A DNA stretch of 64,000 bases from Paraburkholderia xenovorans LB400 (GCF_000013645.1 NC_007951.1:3720001-3784000); one strand, 5' to 3'. Shown: positions 8,506 through 17,457, counted from the first letter of the stretch. A program made the numbers and translations. Notes: generated from the letters alone by a model not told the origin.

Positions 8506-9702
8506 TTACTTCGCCGCCTCTTCCTCGGGCTGCGCAATGCCGAACACCTGGCGCAGGTAAGCGAGGTAAGCCTTGTCTTCGCACATGTTCTTGCCCGGCG
8601 AGTCCGACAGCTTCGCCACCGGCTGGCCGTTGCAGCGAACCATCTTGATGACGATCTGCAGCGGGTTATAGCCGAGGTCGTTGGTCAGGTTCGTGCCCAC
8701 GCCGAACGCCAGCTTGCAGCGGCCGCGAAAGCGCTCGTAGAGTTGCAGCACTTTGGGAATGTCGAGTGCGTCGGAAAATACGAGGATCTTGGTGCGCGGG
8801 TCGCAGCGATTCGCTTCGTAGTGCTTGAGCAGACGTTCGCCCCAGTCGAACGGGTCGCCGGAATCGTGGCGCGCGCCGTCGAACAGCTTGCAGAAATACA
8901 TGTCGAAGTCGCGCAGGAACGCCTCCATGCCGTACACGTCGGACAGCGCGATACCCAGGTCGCCGCGGTATTCCTTGGCCCACATCTCGAAGCCGAAAAT
9001 CTGCGAATCGCGCAGCCGCGGACCGAGCGCCTGACACGCCTGCAGGTATTCGTGCGCCATCGTGCCGAGCGGCGTGAGGCCGTGCTTCATTGCGTAGAAG
9101 ACGTTGCTGGTGCCGGCGAACTGCTCGCCGAGGCCCTCTTTGAGCTTGAGGATCACTTCCTCGTGCCATTGCTTCGAGAAGCGGCGGCGCGTACCGTAGT
9201 CGGCGATCTTGCAGTCGGCGAATTCCGGACGCGCGCCGAGGAGCTTGATCTTCTCGACGAGACGGCCGCGCCCTTCGCTATAGTCCGGCTTTTGCTGGGT
9301 GTTGCGGAAGTAGACTTCGTTGACGATCGCGAGCATCGGAATCTCGAACAGGATCGTATGCAGCCACGGCCCCTTGATCTCGATGTCGATTTCGCCATTG
9401 CCCTTGGGCGAAGGCCCGATCGAAATGTATTTTTCGTTCAGATGGAACAGCGCGAGAAACTCGATGAAGTCGCCCTTGATGAAGCGCATGCGGCGCAGGT
9501 AGTCGAGTTCGTCGTCGGTGAAGCGGAGTTGGCAGAGCTTGCGCACTTCGTCGCGAATCTCGCCGATATACGGCACGAGATCGACGTTCGGCGTGCGGCA
9601 ACGGAAGCGATATTCGACGTTCGCTGCGGGAAAGTGATGCAAGACCACTTGCATCATCGTGAACTTGTACAGATCGGTGTCGAGCAGCGAAGTAATAATC
9701 AT
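8506..9702 (-). CDS. pncB: Nicotinate phosphoribosyltransferase PncB
   Basis: 398 residues starting MIITSLLDTDLYKFTMMQVV, the typical PncB N-terminus; a longer open frame to 9744 adds 14 residues with no family similarity. Further motifs are the catalytic phospho-His region (LTPLGTMAHEYLQACQALGP), RHDSGDPFDWGERLL and SDALDIPKVLQLYERF. The enzyme joins nicotinate and PRPP in the NAD salvage (Preiss-Handler) route, in the cytoplasm. It is the first gene of a co-oriented minus-strand series and is divergent from fdxA. Confidence 0.96.
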   Translation of the reverse strand: MIITSLLDTDLYKFTMMQVVLHHFPAANVEYRFRCRTPNVDLVPYIGEIRDEVRKLCQLRFTDDELDYLRRMRFIKGDFIEFLALFHLNEKYISIGPSPKGNGEIDIEIKGPWLHTILFEIPMLAIVNEVYFRNTQQKPDYSEGRGRLVEKIKLLGARPEFADCKIADYGTRRRFSKQWHEEVILKLKEGLGEQFAGTSNVFYAMKHGLTPLGTMAHEYLQACQALGPRLRDSQIFGFEMWAKEYRGDLGIALSDVYGMEAFLRDFDMYFCKLFDGARHDSGDPFDWGERLLKHYEANRCDPRTKILVFSDALDIPKVLQLYERFRGRCKLAFGVGTNLTNDLGYNPLQIVIKMVRCNGQPVAKLSDSPGKNMCEDKAYLAYLRQVFGIAQPEEEAAK

Positions 9703-10006
9703 GATGGTGCGAACTGAACTGCAGGAAAACGGAAGGCCCGACACGAAAGGTCCGACTCACCCATGCGCATACGGCACGCCCCGTGCGCACCGACCTCACG
9801 CATGTTACCCGAATGCGTCCGGATTCAGCGCGCCGCCGGACTCGCGCGCCGCGTGCAGCGGGAAGCGACTTCGAGGGCCGCCATAAACTAATCACGAAAA
9901 CGTATAAAAGGCGTGGTCCGATGCTGCATGCGCCTCTTGACGTTACGATACAATAGCGCTTTTGGCGTTTGCGCCTCCCCAGATACCGCATGCAGGAGCT
10001 GCCTGA
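9703..10006. other. Divergent intergenic region pncB / fdxA
   Basis: About 300 bp without a gene. A TACAAT at 9949-9954 in front of fdxA resembles a -10 box, but I see no good -35 at 17 bp. No hairpin terminator or repeat was found. It must hold the start signals of both genes. Confidence 0.5.
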
Positions 10007-10330
10007 ATGACTCACGTTGTGACCGAAAGCTGCATCAAGTGCCGCTATACCGACTGTGTCGATGTGTGCCCGGTGGACTGCTTTCGCGAAGGTCCCAACT
10101 TCCTCGCGATCGACCCCGATGAATGCATCGACTGCGCAGTGTGCGTGGCCGAATGCCCGGTGAACGCCATTTATGCCGAAGAAGACGTGCCGGGCGACCA
10201 GCAGAACTTCATCGAACTGAATGCCGATCTCGCGAAAAGCTGGCCGAGCATCACCAAGACCAAGGCACCGTTGCCGGAAGCGGACGAGTTCAAAGACGTG
10301 AAGGACAAGCTCGAGTTGCTCGTACGCTGA
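10007..10330 (+). CDS. fdxA: Seven-iron ferredoxin FdxA
   Basis: 107 residues, the usual length for the 3Fe-4S/4Fe-4S ferredoxin of proteobacteria. Two cysteine motifs are visible: CIKCRYTDCVDVCPVDCF near residues 9-24, where the spacing suits a 3Fe-4S plus a distal Cys, and CIDCAVCVAECPVNAIY at about 40-55. The C-terminus is acidic and helical. It is a small cytoplasmic electron carrier; the redox partner is not indicated by its neighbours. Confidence 0.95.
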   Translation: MTHVVTESCIKCRYTDCVDVCPVDCFREGPNFLAIDPDECIDCAVCVAECPVNAIYAEEDVPGDQQNFIELNADLAKSWPSITKTKAPLPEADEFKDVKDKLELLVR

Positions 10331-10390
10331 ACCTCGCTGCCTGCCGCGTGCGCAGCCGAATTCGAATGAAATCGAGATGAGCGCAGGGTA

Positions 10391-10419
10391 TTGACAGCCG
10401 CTTAAGCTCCTCCTACAAT
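10391..10419 (+). promoter_or_regulatory. Consensus sigma-70 promoter for tRNA-Asn
   Basis: TTGACA at 10391-10396 and TACAAT at 10414-10419 with exactly 17 bp between them. It ends 27 bp before the first tRNA-Asn. It is the best sigma-70-type match noted in the window, as expected of a stable-RNA gene. Confidence 0.85.
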
Positions 10420-10446
10420 TTTGTTTCTCTGCTGTTGTTGTTCTGT

Positions 10447-10522
10447 TCCTCGATAGCTCAGTCGGTAGAGCGCCGGACTGTTAATCCGTAGGTCCCTGGT
10501 TCGAGCCCAGGTCGAGGAGCCA
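10447..10522 (+). tRNA. tRNA-Asn (anticodon GTT), copy 1
   Basis: 76 nt with 7-bp acceptor stem TCCTCGA/TCGAGGA, D arm GCTC...GAGC, anticodon loop CTGTTAA, T arm with GGTTCGAGCC and encoded GCCA end. It is preceded by a strong promoter and followed directly by a hairpin terminator. Confidence 0.97.
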
Positions 10523-10530
10523 AGAATTGC

Positions 10531-10560
10531 AAAAGCCCGTTAACCAAGACGGGCTTTTTT
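10531..10560 (+). terminator. Rho-independent terminator after tRNA-Asn copy 1
   Basis: Stem AGCCCGT / ACGGGCT with an 8-nt loop, followed by six T. It lies 8 bp after the tRNA and separates it from the second copy. Confidence 0.9.
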
Positions 10561-10599
10561 ATGTAGATCAGGCTGTATTTGATCAAGCTGTACTGCTGT

Positions 10600-10675
10600 T
10601 CCTCGATAGCTCAGTCGGTAGAGCGCCGGACTGTTAATCCGTAGGTCCCTGGTTCGAGCCCAGGTCGAGGAGCCA
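10600..10675 (+). tRNA. tRNA-Asn (anticodon GTT), copy 2
   Basis: All 76 nt are identical to copy 1. It is separated from copy 1 by 77 bp that include a terminator. I see no convincing -35/-10 pair directly upstream, so it may depend on read-through or on a weak promoter. Confidence 0.97.
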
Positions 10676-10683
10676 AAATTTTG

Positions 10684-10711
10684 AAAGGCCCGCATCCGTG
10701 CGGGCCTTTTT
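10684..10711 (+). terminator. Rho-independent terminator after tRNA-Asn copy 2
   Basis: Strong stem AGGCCCGCA / TGCGGGCCT with a 4-nt loop (TCCG) and a run of five T. Confidence 0.92.
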
Positions 10712-10912
10712 GTTTTACGCGTCATATTTTCTGGACGCCGTATCACCCCGCCGGCACATCTCGCAGTCGATGCTCGCGCCGCAATCCCCAACAGGCACGG
10801 GCGCGCTGAACTGGCTCATCCATACGAGCCCTATGATCCGCTCGCCGTTATACGATGGCGGTTTCCGGCACGCACCCCGCGCCCACCCAGGCGCTCAATC
10901 TCTGGCGATCCC

Positions 10913-11389
10913 ATGAAATCCACTTTGTTGAGCATCGCGCTCGCGGCGGCCGCCGCACTTCTGCTGCCCTCGGCACACAGCGAAGAAGTCGGCAGCGTCA
11001 ATACCAATTTCCGCATCACGGGTTCCGACCGTGTGGTCGTGGAAGCCTATGACGATCCACTGGTTCAGGGCGTGACCTGCTACGTGTCGCGGGCGCGTAC
11101 CGGCGGCGTCAAGGGGACGCTCGGCATCGCTGAAGATCCCACCGAGGCGTCGATCGCCTGCCGCCAGGTCGGCGCGATTCATTTCACGGGTCCGGTGAAG
11201 CAGCAGGCCGACGTGTTCTCCGTGAGCATGTCGCTCATCTTCAAGTCGCTGCACGTGGTGCGCGTGGTGGACGCGAAGCGCAACTCGCTGGTGTATCTCA
11301 CCTACAGCGATCGGGTCGTCAGCGGCAGCGCGAAGAACAGCGTGAGCGCCGTGCCGATTCCCGCCGGCATCACGATCCCGCTCAAGTAA
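10913..11389 (+). CDS. creA: CreA family exported protein
   Basis: 158 residues with a signal peptide (MKSTLLSIALAAAAALLLPSAHS, cut near residue 23). The mature part matches the CreA family: DPLVQGVTCYVSRARTGG, EDPTEASIACRQVG and SLHVVRVVDAKRNSLVYLTYSDRVVSGSAKNSVS. CreA is a periplasmic protein of unknown biochemical role, found beside creBCD in E. coli; no creBCD genes are near here. It is likely a single-gene unit. Confidence 0.85.
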   Translation: MKSTLLSIALAAAAALLLPSAHSEEVGSVNTNFRITGSDRVVVEAYDDPLVQGVTCYVSRARTGGVKGTLGIAEDPTEASIACRQVGAIHFTGPVKQQADVFSVSMSLIFKSLHVVRVVDAKRNSLVYLTYSDRVVSGSAKNSVSAVPIPAGITIPLK

Positions 11390-11431
11390 GCATTCCACCC
11401 GGTGGCAAAACGCACCCGGCCGGCACTGTGG

Positions 11432-11496
11432 TGTGAAGCGGCGGTGTGAAGCGGCGGTGTGAAGCAGCGGCGTGAAGCAGCGGCGTGAAGCCGTGG
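11432..11496. repeat. Five tandem 13-bp units
   Basis: TGTGAAGCGGCGG occurs twice, then TGTGAAGCAGCGG, CGTGAAGCAGCGG and CGTGAAGCCGTGG, in direct tandem between creA and the AraC gene. No coding role is apparent; it may have arisen by replication slippage. Confidence 0.85.
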
Positions 11497-11567
11497 AACG
11501 AGCGCCAGCCGATGAAGCGGCGCCAGTCCCGACGCGCTACACTGACCGGTCCTGCCGGACCTTCACC

Positions 11568-12398
11568 ATGACTACCGCCCATCGTTTCCAGGACTCCGCC
11601 CGCTACTGGCGCACGCCGCTTCTGCCCGGCGCGGATCTGCTCACGGCCGAATACCACGATCACGAGTTCACGCCGCATTGGCACGATGCGTACACGATTC
11701 CGGTGATCGTCGCGGGCGCCGAAGAGTATCGGTATCTCGGTTCCGACTATGTCGCCGAAGCCGGCAGCGTGCCGATCATCAACCCCGGCGAGTTGCACAC
11801 CGGCTCGAAGGCGGTCGAGGCAGGCTGGCGGTATCGCGTGATGTATGCGCCGGTGGAGTTCATCCACGATCTCGCCAATGAAATCAGCGGCAAACCGCAA
11901 GCCTTGCCGTGGTTTGCGCCTGGCGTGATCCGCGATCCTGATCTGGCTACGCGGCTGGCGCAAGCGCATCGTCTGCTGGAGGCCGGCGGCGACGCGCTCG
12001 CCGCCGAAGCCGCCATGCTCGACGCGTTGTCCACGCTGCTGGTGCGCTATGCGCAAACGCGCCCGGAGCGCTCGCGCCTCGCCACCGACGACGCTCGCGT
12101 GGCGCTCATGCAGGAGTGCTTGACGGCGGACCTCGCCGAACCCGTGACGCTCGCCGAAGTGGCCCGGGCGGCAAGCCTCTCGCCGTTCCACGCGGCGCGT
12201 CTTTTCACTCAAACGACCGGTCTGCCGCCTCACGCATGGCGCAATCAGGTGCGCCTGCAACGCGCGCTCGCCCCACTGCGCGCCGGCGTGTCGGTCACGG
12301 ACGTCGCCGCGGCCAGCGGTTTCACCGACCAGAGCCATTTCACGCGACACTTCCGGCGCATGTTCGGCGTGCCGCCGGGACGCTGGCAGGCCGCCTGA
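11568..12398 (+). CDS. AraC family regulator, probable regulator of azlCD
   Basis: 276 residues from ATG 11568; a longer frame to 11472 runs through the tandem repeat and is unlikely. The N-terminus is a cupin-type ligand domain with HDHEFTPHWHDAYTIPVIVAGAEEY and NPGELHTG. The C-terminus has the two AraC helix-turn-helices (VTLAEVARAASLSPFHAARLFTQ and VTDVAAASGFTDQSHFTRHFRRMFGVPPGRW). azlC begins 95 bp later on the same strand, so control of branched-chain amino acid export is a reasonable guess. Confidence 0.9.
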   Translation: MTTAHRFQDSARYWRTPLLPGADLLTAEYHDHEFTPHWHDAYTIPVIVAGAEEYRYLGSDYVAEAGSVPIINPGELHTGSKAVEAGWRYRVMYAPVEFIHDLANEISGKPQALPWFAPGVIRDPDLATRLAQAHRLLEAGGDALAAEAAMLDALSTLLVRYAQTRPERSRLATDDARVALMQECLTADLAEPVTLAEVARAASLSPFHAARLFTQTTGLPPHAWRNQVRLQRALAPLRAGVSVTDVAAASGFTDQSHFTRHFRRMFGVPPGRWQAA

Positions 12399-12481
12399 CC
12401 TGCCAGCAATGCAGCAGCCCAGCCCAGCCCCGCAAGAACGTACAAGCCCCGCCCGGCCACCCCCGCTATGCTTCCAGAACC

Positions 12482-12496
12482 AAGGAGGCAAGATTG
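12482..12496 (+). promoter_or_regulatory. Strong Shine-Dalgarno deciding a TTG start for azlC
   Basis: AAGGAGG at 12482-12488 lies 5 nt before TTG 12494-12496. No in-frame ATG is close, so the TTG is taken as the azlC start. Confidence 0.8.
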
Positions 12497-13255
12497 ATCC
12501 ATCGCACCGAAGCCCAGCCCACCAGCCAGGGCCATTTAAAAGAGTTCACCGCGGGCGCGCGCGACATCATTCCGATGATGGTCGGCGCGGCGCCTTTCGG
12601 CGTCATTTTCGGCACCCTCGTCGCGTCCGGCCCGCTGCACTTATGGCACGGCCAGCTGATGTCGCTCGTCGTGTTCGCCGGCTCCGCGCAGTTCATCGCA
12701 CTCGGCCTGATCGCCGGTCACGCCAGTTTCGCCGTAATCTGGGCGACCACGCTCGTGGTCAATCTGCGTCATGTGCTGTACAGCGCCACGCTCGCACCAC
12801 ACGTCGCGCATCTGTCGGCACGCTGGCGCTGGGCGCTCGGCGCGCTGCTCACGGACGAAGTCTTTGCCGTCGCGTGGGAACATTACCGGCATAGGGAGCC
12901 CGGCACCGTCGGCCCGCATTACTTCTTCGGCGCGGGTCTCGCCATGTATCTGAACTGGCAGATCTGGACCGTCGCCGGCCTGTTGTTCGGCGCGGCGTTT
13001 CCGGGGCTGCAATCGCTCGGCCTCGATTTCGCGATGGTCGCCACCTTCATCGCGATCGTCGTGCCGCAACTCGTCGCGTTGCGCTATATCGCGGCGGCCG
13101 TCACCGCGGGCACGCTGGCCTTCTTCTGGCAGGCATGGCCATACAGACTCGGGTTGCTGGGCGCAGTATTCGCGGGCGTGGCGGTCGGCGTCCTGCTGTC
13201 GACCTCACGGCCTAACCTGCGCGGCACGGGCAAGACCGCGGAGGCGTCGCGATGA
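12494..13255 (+). CDS. azlC: AzlC family branched-chain amino acid exporter, large subunit
   Basis: 253 residues starting at TTG 12494 behind a strong ribosome binding site. AzlC features: AGARDIIPMMVGAAPFGVIFGTL, FAGSAQFIALGLI and VVNLRHVLYSATLAPHV, with several hydrophobic segments. AzlC works with the small subunit AzlD to export branched-chain amino acids or their analogues across the inner membrane. It overlaps azlD by 4 bp (ATGA). The AraC gene just upstream is the probable regulator. Confidence 0.93.
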   Translation: MIHRTEAQPTSQGHLKEFTAGARDIIPMMVGAAPFGVIFGTLVASGPLHLWHGQLMSLVVFAGSAQFIALGLIAGHASFAVIWATTLVVNLRHVLYSATLAPHVAHLSARWRWALGALLTDEVFAVAWEHYRHREPGTVGPHYFFGAGLAMYLNWQIWTVAGLLFGAAFPGLQSLGLDFAMVATFIAIVVPQLVALRYIAAAVTAGTLAFFWQAWPYRLGLLGAVFAGVAVGVLLSTSRPNLRGTGKTAEASR

Positions 13256-13575
13256 ACTATGTCGTTCTGATTCTCGGCATGGCGGCCATCACGTGGGTGA
13301 TCCGCGCCGCCGTCTTCGTGCTCGGCGACCGGCTGGTGTTTCCGCCGCTCGTGCGCACCGCCCTCGGCTTCGTGCCGGTCACCGTGCTGACCGCGATCAT
13401 CGTGCCGATGGCGGTTTCCCCGCACGGCGGCAACGCCGAACTGACCTGGCGCAATCCGCAACTGGTCGGCGCACTGTCCGCAGTGCTCGTCAGCGCGTTG
13501 ACGCGGCGGCCGCTTCTGACCATCGCGGTCGGCCTGGCGGTGTTTTTTGCCTGGCAAGGTCTCGTGCTGAAATAG
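13252..13575 (+). CDS. azlD: AzlD family small subunit of branched-chain amino acid exporter
   Basis: 107 residues, nearly all hydrophobic in four segments; begins MNYVVLILGMAAITWVIRA and contains ALGFVPVTVLTAIIVP, typical of AzlD. The start overlaps the azlC stop by 4 bp, indicating translational coupling of the two subunits. Confidence 0.93.
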   Translation: MNYVVLILGMAAITWVIRAAVFVLGDRLVFPPLVRTALGFVPVTVLTAIIVPMAVSPHGGNAELTWRNPQLVGALSAVLVSALTRRPLLTIAVGLAVFFAWQGLVLK

Positions 13576-13860
13576 GCGCACGCCGCTTTCGTGGCGGCAT
13601 CCACGCCGTCCCGGCTTGCGGCAGGCGCGCGCATGCCGGGCGACGCTTCCCTCTAAAGCGCGCGCCTGAACCCGGTATAACCCTTAAGTTTCCCCCAGAT
13701 CCGCCGTTATGCAGTCGAGGTCCGCTCGTCGGGATACATCCCGCTGTTACGCGGCAACAGGCAGGAATCAAGCGCGCCGGCATTGAACGCCGCGTCTCCC
13801 AAGGCCCGCGCGGCCGGGCGGCGCGACGAGGCCGCGCGGCAGGACCAAACGGGATATGTC

Positions 13861-14637
13861 ATGGGTCAAATCACCCTCACGCTCAAAGACGAGACCATCG
13901 CGACGCTGCGCAAGGATTTCGAAGCTTTTCTGCGGGTCTCGCTGAAGCTCGATCCGCAGTTCGCGACGCCGTCGTTCGAGGATTTCTTGCGCGCCAAGCT
14001 GCTCGACAACATGGTGCCGCTGACCGAACACGCGGTTCAGCGGATGTTGCAGGGTGGCCAGTACGCGTGGGCCAAACGCACGCTCGACAAGGAGTTTCCG
14101 GACGTCGTCGCGATCCTGATGCGGCAGGCGGGCGAATTCGGTTTCGGCTTCGCGGCCCGTTCGGAGTGGACCCCGGAAGAGCTGGCCAAACAATGTCGCG
14201 AGTGGGCGGCGGCGATCGTCAAGGAAGCGGAAGGCGACGCCGCGCTGATCGACCCGCTCGCGGCGCAGATCAAGAGTGCGGCGCAGGACATTCAGGCGCT
14301 CGAGGAAGTCATGCAGACGCCGGCCTGGCGGCTGGTGGAATCATTGCGCCAGCGCGTCTACGAAGCCAAGGTGGCGTGTGAAACGAGCGTGGGCAGCACC
14401 GCGCGCGAAAAGCTCGGCGAACTGCGGGGGCTGCTGCGGCTGGGGATTTCGCACGGCTCGTTCCAGAAGCAGGAAGCGCAGCAGATCATGGAATTCCTGC
14501 GTTTGCTGAAGCCGGAGATTTTCGTGGAAGAGCCGTATGACGTGTTCTCGCGTATGGCGGCCTGGCTGCGCAACTTCTTCGTGCCGCCGCGTCCGGCGCC
14601 ACAGCAACAGCAACAGCAACAACGCCATTCGCGCTGA
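13861..14637 (+). CDS. Conserved-looking hypothetical protein with Gln-rich tail
   Basis: 258 residues from ATG 13861 (longer frame to 13783 is GC-rich and unlikely coding). The protein is soluble and largely helical, without signal peptide. Segments such as TLKDETIATLRKDFEAFLRVSLKLDP and EWTPEELAKQCREWAAAIVKEAEGD look like a real globular protein. The end is PPRPAPQQQQQQQRHSR, a polyglutamine run encoded by CAG/CAA repeats. I do not recognise the family and the neighbours (azlCD upstream, helicase convergent) do not suggest a role. Confidence 0.75.
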   Translation: MGQITLTLKDETIATLRKDFEAFLRVSLKLDPQFATPSFEDFLRAKLLDNMVPLTEHAVQRMLQGGQYAWAKRTLDKEFPDVVAILMRQAGEFGFGFAARSEWTPEELAKQCREWAAAIVKEAEGDAALIDPLAAQIKSAAQDIQALEEVMQTPAWRLVESLRQRVYEAKVACETSVGSTAREKLGELRGLLRLGISHGSFQKQEAQQIMEFLRLLKPEIFVEEPYDVFSRMAAWLRNFFVPPRPAPQQQQQQQRHSR

Positions 14638-14733
14638 AGAGTAAGGCGTTTGGAACGGCCGCCGGGTCACCGGTAGCCGACCAGTCGGCGCGCAGCGCCG
14701 CGTGAAGAGCAGAACGGCGCCGGCGCCCAGCCC

Positions 14734-16860
14734 TCAATCCCACATCTTCCTGAGCTTCGCCGCGATCTCGATCTTCGCCTGCGCGGCCGCGGCCAGCCCC
14801 GCCGCCGTGGGCGCGCTCGGAACCGGCACGCGCGGCCATGCATAGGCGTCGAACAGCGGCATCAGATGCGCGGGAATGAAGCGCGTGCGCGACGCCCACA
14901 CGTGACGATCGCCCATATGCGTCTGGTTGTGCACGTAAAAGCGCTGCGGCACGACGATATGCAGGTCTTCTTTCGCGCGCGTCATCGCCACGTACAACAG
15001 ACGGCGCTCCTCGTCGATTTCCTCTTCGCTGCCGGTGCCGAGATCGGACGGAATGCAGCCGTCCACGCCGTTCAGCACGAACACGTTGCGCCACTCCTGG
15101 CCCTTCGCGGAATGGATCGTGGAGAGGATCAGGTAGTCCTCGTCGATCAGGGGCACGCCGGATTCGTCGCTGGTGGCGTCGGGCGGATCGAGCGTCAACT
15201 CGGTCAGAAAGCGTTCACGCGACGCATACGTGCCCGCGATGCTCTCCATCTGCAACACGTCCGCATGACGGATCGCCGCGTCCTCGTGGTTGCGCTCGAG
15301 ATGCGGCTCATACCAGCGGCGCACCATCTCGAACTCGGCAGGCCACGGCGTCTGGCGCCCGTACACGCTCGACATCAGCTTGACGAACGGATGCCAGTCT
15401 TCCTGCGCGCGAGCCGGCGCGGCGAACGCGGCCAGCGCGCCGCCGGCCGTGTCGGCAGGATTGCCGCTGCCCGCGCGCGCGACGATTTCGTCGAGCACCT
15501 TCGCCGCCGTGGCCGGCCCGACGCCCGGCAGCAACTGCACGACGCGGAACCCGGCCACACGATCGCGCGGATTTTCCGCCCAGCGCAGCACGGCGAGCAC
15601 GTCCTTCACGTGAACCGAATCGAGAAACTTCAACCCGCCGAACTTCACGAACGGAATGTTGCGCCGGGTCAGCTCGATCTCCAGCGCGGCGCTGTGATGC
15701 GCGGCGCGAAACAGCACCGCCTGCGACTTGAGCTTCATGCCCTGCTCGCGCGCCTCGAGCACCTGTTCGACGACGTAGCGCGCCTGATCGGCCTCGTCGG
15801 CGACGCTCACCAGACGCGGGCGTTGTGCCGACGCCTTGTCGGTCCACAGATTCTTCGTGTAGCGCTCGCTGGCCAGTTCGATCACCGCATTCGACGCAGC
15901 CAGAATCGGCGCGGTGGACCGGTAATTGCGTTCGAGCGTGACCTGTCTGGCCGGTGGATCGAAGTGCGCGGGAAAATCGAGAATGTTGCGCACGGTGGCG
16001 CCGCGAAACGAATAGATCGACTGGGCGTCGTCGCCGACCACGGTCAGGCCGCGGCCGTCTGGCTTCAGCGCGAGCAGGATCGACGCCTGCAGCCGGTTGG
16101 TGTCCTGATATTCGTCCACCAGCACGTGGTCGAAACGCGCTGACAGGTCAGCGGCGATGGCCGGCTCGGCGGCCATAAGCGACCAGTAAAGCAGCAGGTC
16201 GTCGTAATCGAGCACGCTCTGTTTCTGCTTCGCCTCGACGTAAGCGGCGAACAGCATGCGCAGATCCGCCTCCCATTCACGGCACCAGGGAAACGCCTTG
16301 TCGAGCACCTGGCTGAGCGACGCGCCGGTGTTCACGACGCGCGAGTAAATGGCAAAACACGTGCCCTTGGCCGGGAAACGCCGCTCTTTCGCCGACAAAC
16401 CGAGTTCGTGGCGCACGAGGTTCATCAGGTCGGCGGAATCCTCGCGGTCGTTGATCGTGAAGGCCGGCGCGAGGCCGATCAGGTCCGCGTACTCGCGCAA
16501 CAGCCGCGCGCCGACACTATGGAACGTGCCCGACCACGTCAGCCCTTGCGCGAGCGCGGCTCGCGTGCCGAGCGCCGCGCCGGCGATGCGCGTGACGCGG
16601 CGAATCATTTCGAGCGCCGCGCGGCGCGAAAAGGTCAGCAACAGGATGCGGCGCGGATCGGCGCCGTTCACGACCAGATTGGCGACCCGGTGTGCGAGCG
16701 TGTTGGTCTTGCCCGAGCCGGCGCCCGCGATCACCAGCAGCGCGCCGGGCGGCGCCGTGGGCGTATCGGCGCCATATTCGACGGCTTCGCGCTGCGCGTC
16801 GTTGAGCCTGGCCAGCCAGGCGGCGGTATCGAACGGCGGGGATTCGGCGACGGGAAGCAC
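14734..16860 (-). CDS. UvrD/Rep-type ATP-dependent DNA helicase
   Basis: 708 residues. Superfamily 1 motifs are in order: Q-motif LNDAQREAVEYG, Walker A AGAGSGKT (45-52), LLTFSRRAALEMIRR, Walker B VLVDEYQDTNRLQ, motif III GDDAQSIYSFRGA, motif IV/V ERNYRSTAPI and ILSTIHSAKGQEWRNVFVLNGVDG, and motif VI EERRLLYVAMTRAKEDLHI. It unwinds DNA 3' to 5'. It is slightly longer than Rep and lacks an obvious extra nuclease domain. There may be a main uvrD elsewhere, so no symbol is given. Confidence 0.93.
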   Translation of the reverse strand: MLPVAESPPFDTAAWLARLNDAQREAVEYGADTPTAPPGALLVIAGAGSGKTNTLAHRVANLVVNGADPRRILLLTFSRRAALEMIRRVTRIAGAALGTRAALAQGLTWSGTFHSVGARLLREYADLIGLAPAFTINDREDSADLMNLVRHELGLSAKERRFPAKGTCFAIYSRVVNTGASLSQVLDKAFPWCREWEADLRMLFAAYVEAKQKQSVLDYDDLLLYWSLMAAEPAIAADLSARFDHVLVDEYQDTNRLQASILLALKPDGRGLTVVGDDAQSIYSFRGATVRNILDFPAHFDPPARQVTLERNYRSTAPILAASNAVIELASERYTKNLWTDKASAQRPRLVSVADEADQARYVVEQVLEAREQGMKLKSQAVLFRAAHHSAALEIELTRRNIPFVKFGGLKFLDSVHVKDVLAVLRWAENPRDRVAGFRVVQLLPGVGPATAAKVLDEIVARAGSGNPADTAGGALAAFAAPARAQEDWHPFVKLMSSVYGRQTPWPAEFEMVRRWYEPHLERNHEDAAIRHADVLQMESIAGTYASRERFLTELTLDPPDATSDESGVPLIDEDYLILSTIHSAKGQEWRNVFVLNGVDGCIPSDLGTGSEEEIDEERRLLYVAMTRAKEDLHIVVPQRFYVHNQTHMGDRHVWASRTRFIPAHLMPLFDAYAWPRVPVPSAPTAAGLAAAAQAKIEIAAKLRKMWD

Positions 16861-16995
16861 GATCGGTTTGGGCGGTGGGTGGATTCAGTACGGCGACGCA
16901 TACTGTATATCCATACAACCCTCACAGACAAGCGACCCTTTTTTTCGGCCGCGCTTCATCGGCAAGGTTTAGCCTGCCGTGTGTCTCTTGAGCGC

Positions 16996-17035
16996 AATAA
17001 AAATGGCCCGTGACATTGAAAGCGCACGGGCCATT
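16996..17035 (-). terminator. Rho-independent terminator after the 87-residue exported protein gene
   Basis: Perfect 11-bp inverted repeat AATGGCCCGTG / CACGGGCCATT (17002-17012, 17025-17035). On the minus strand it is followed by TTTATTG, so it ends the transcript of the gene at 17100-17363. Confidence 0.85.
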
Positions 17036-17099
17036 CTTCAATCTGAAAGCCACAACGGGAACCGTTCGTTCGCTGCCCGTTGTCTACCGCAAAAACCTG

Positions 17100-17363
17100 C
17101 TACTGCTTCTTCGCGTCCTTCACATTCGCGTCGGCGTTGGCCTTGTCGGCGTCAGCCTGCGCGTCGGTTTTCTTCCTGTCGGCCTTGGCTTGCGCGACGG
17201 ACGCCTTCTTGTCCGCCTTCGACTGCTCCTTGGCCGCCTTCTTGTCGGCATGCGTGACCGGCGCCACGGCCGGATCGCTAGCCTGCGCGAAGGCAAAAGA
17301 AGAGAGGCAACCCGCAATCAGCGCGGCGCAGATCCTCGACTTCACGGATTGGGTAATTCTCAT
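17100..17363 (-). CDS. Lys/Ala-rich exported protein (87 aa), paralogue of next gene
   Basis: N-terminal signal sequence MRITQSVKSRICAALIAGCLSSFAFA; cleavage by signal peptidase I after AFA, or lipidation at IAGC, are both possible. The mature part is almost only Lys, Ala, Asp and Gln in a repeating pattern (ADKKAAKEQSKADKKASVAQAKADRKK), expected to be helical or disordered and strongly charged. Function unknown. The gene upstream on the same strand (17458-17910) has the same architecture. Confidence 0.8.
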   Translation of the reverse strand: MRITQSVKSRICAALIAGCLSSFAFAQASDPAVAPVTHADKKAAKEQSKADKKASVAQAKADRKKTDAQADADKANADANVKDAKKQ

Positions 17364-17457
17364 GCGATACCTCCATCAGACGGGATGCGCGGACCCGGCG
17401 GACCATCAACGCGGCGGCGATAATTCAAACCATCACACCGCCGCCCTGCCGCTAGCC

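Noticed and set aside
7654..9717. 687-codon plus-strand open frame across pncB and the lutC-like gene
   Set aside because: Runs antisense through two well-defined genes and their gap; composition typical of a shadow frame.
9937..9954. TTGACG and TACAAT before fdxA as a promoter pair
   Set aside because: The spacing is only 6 bp, too short for sigma-70.
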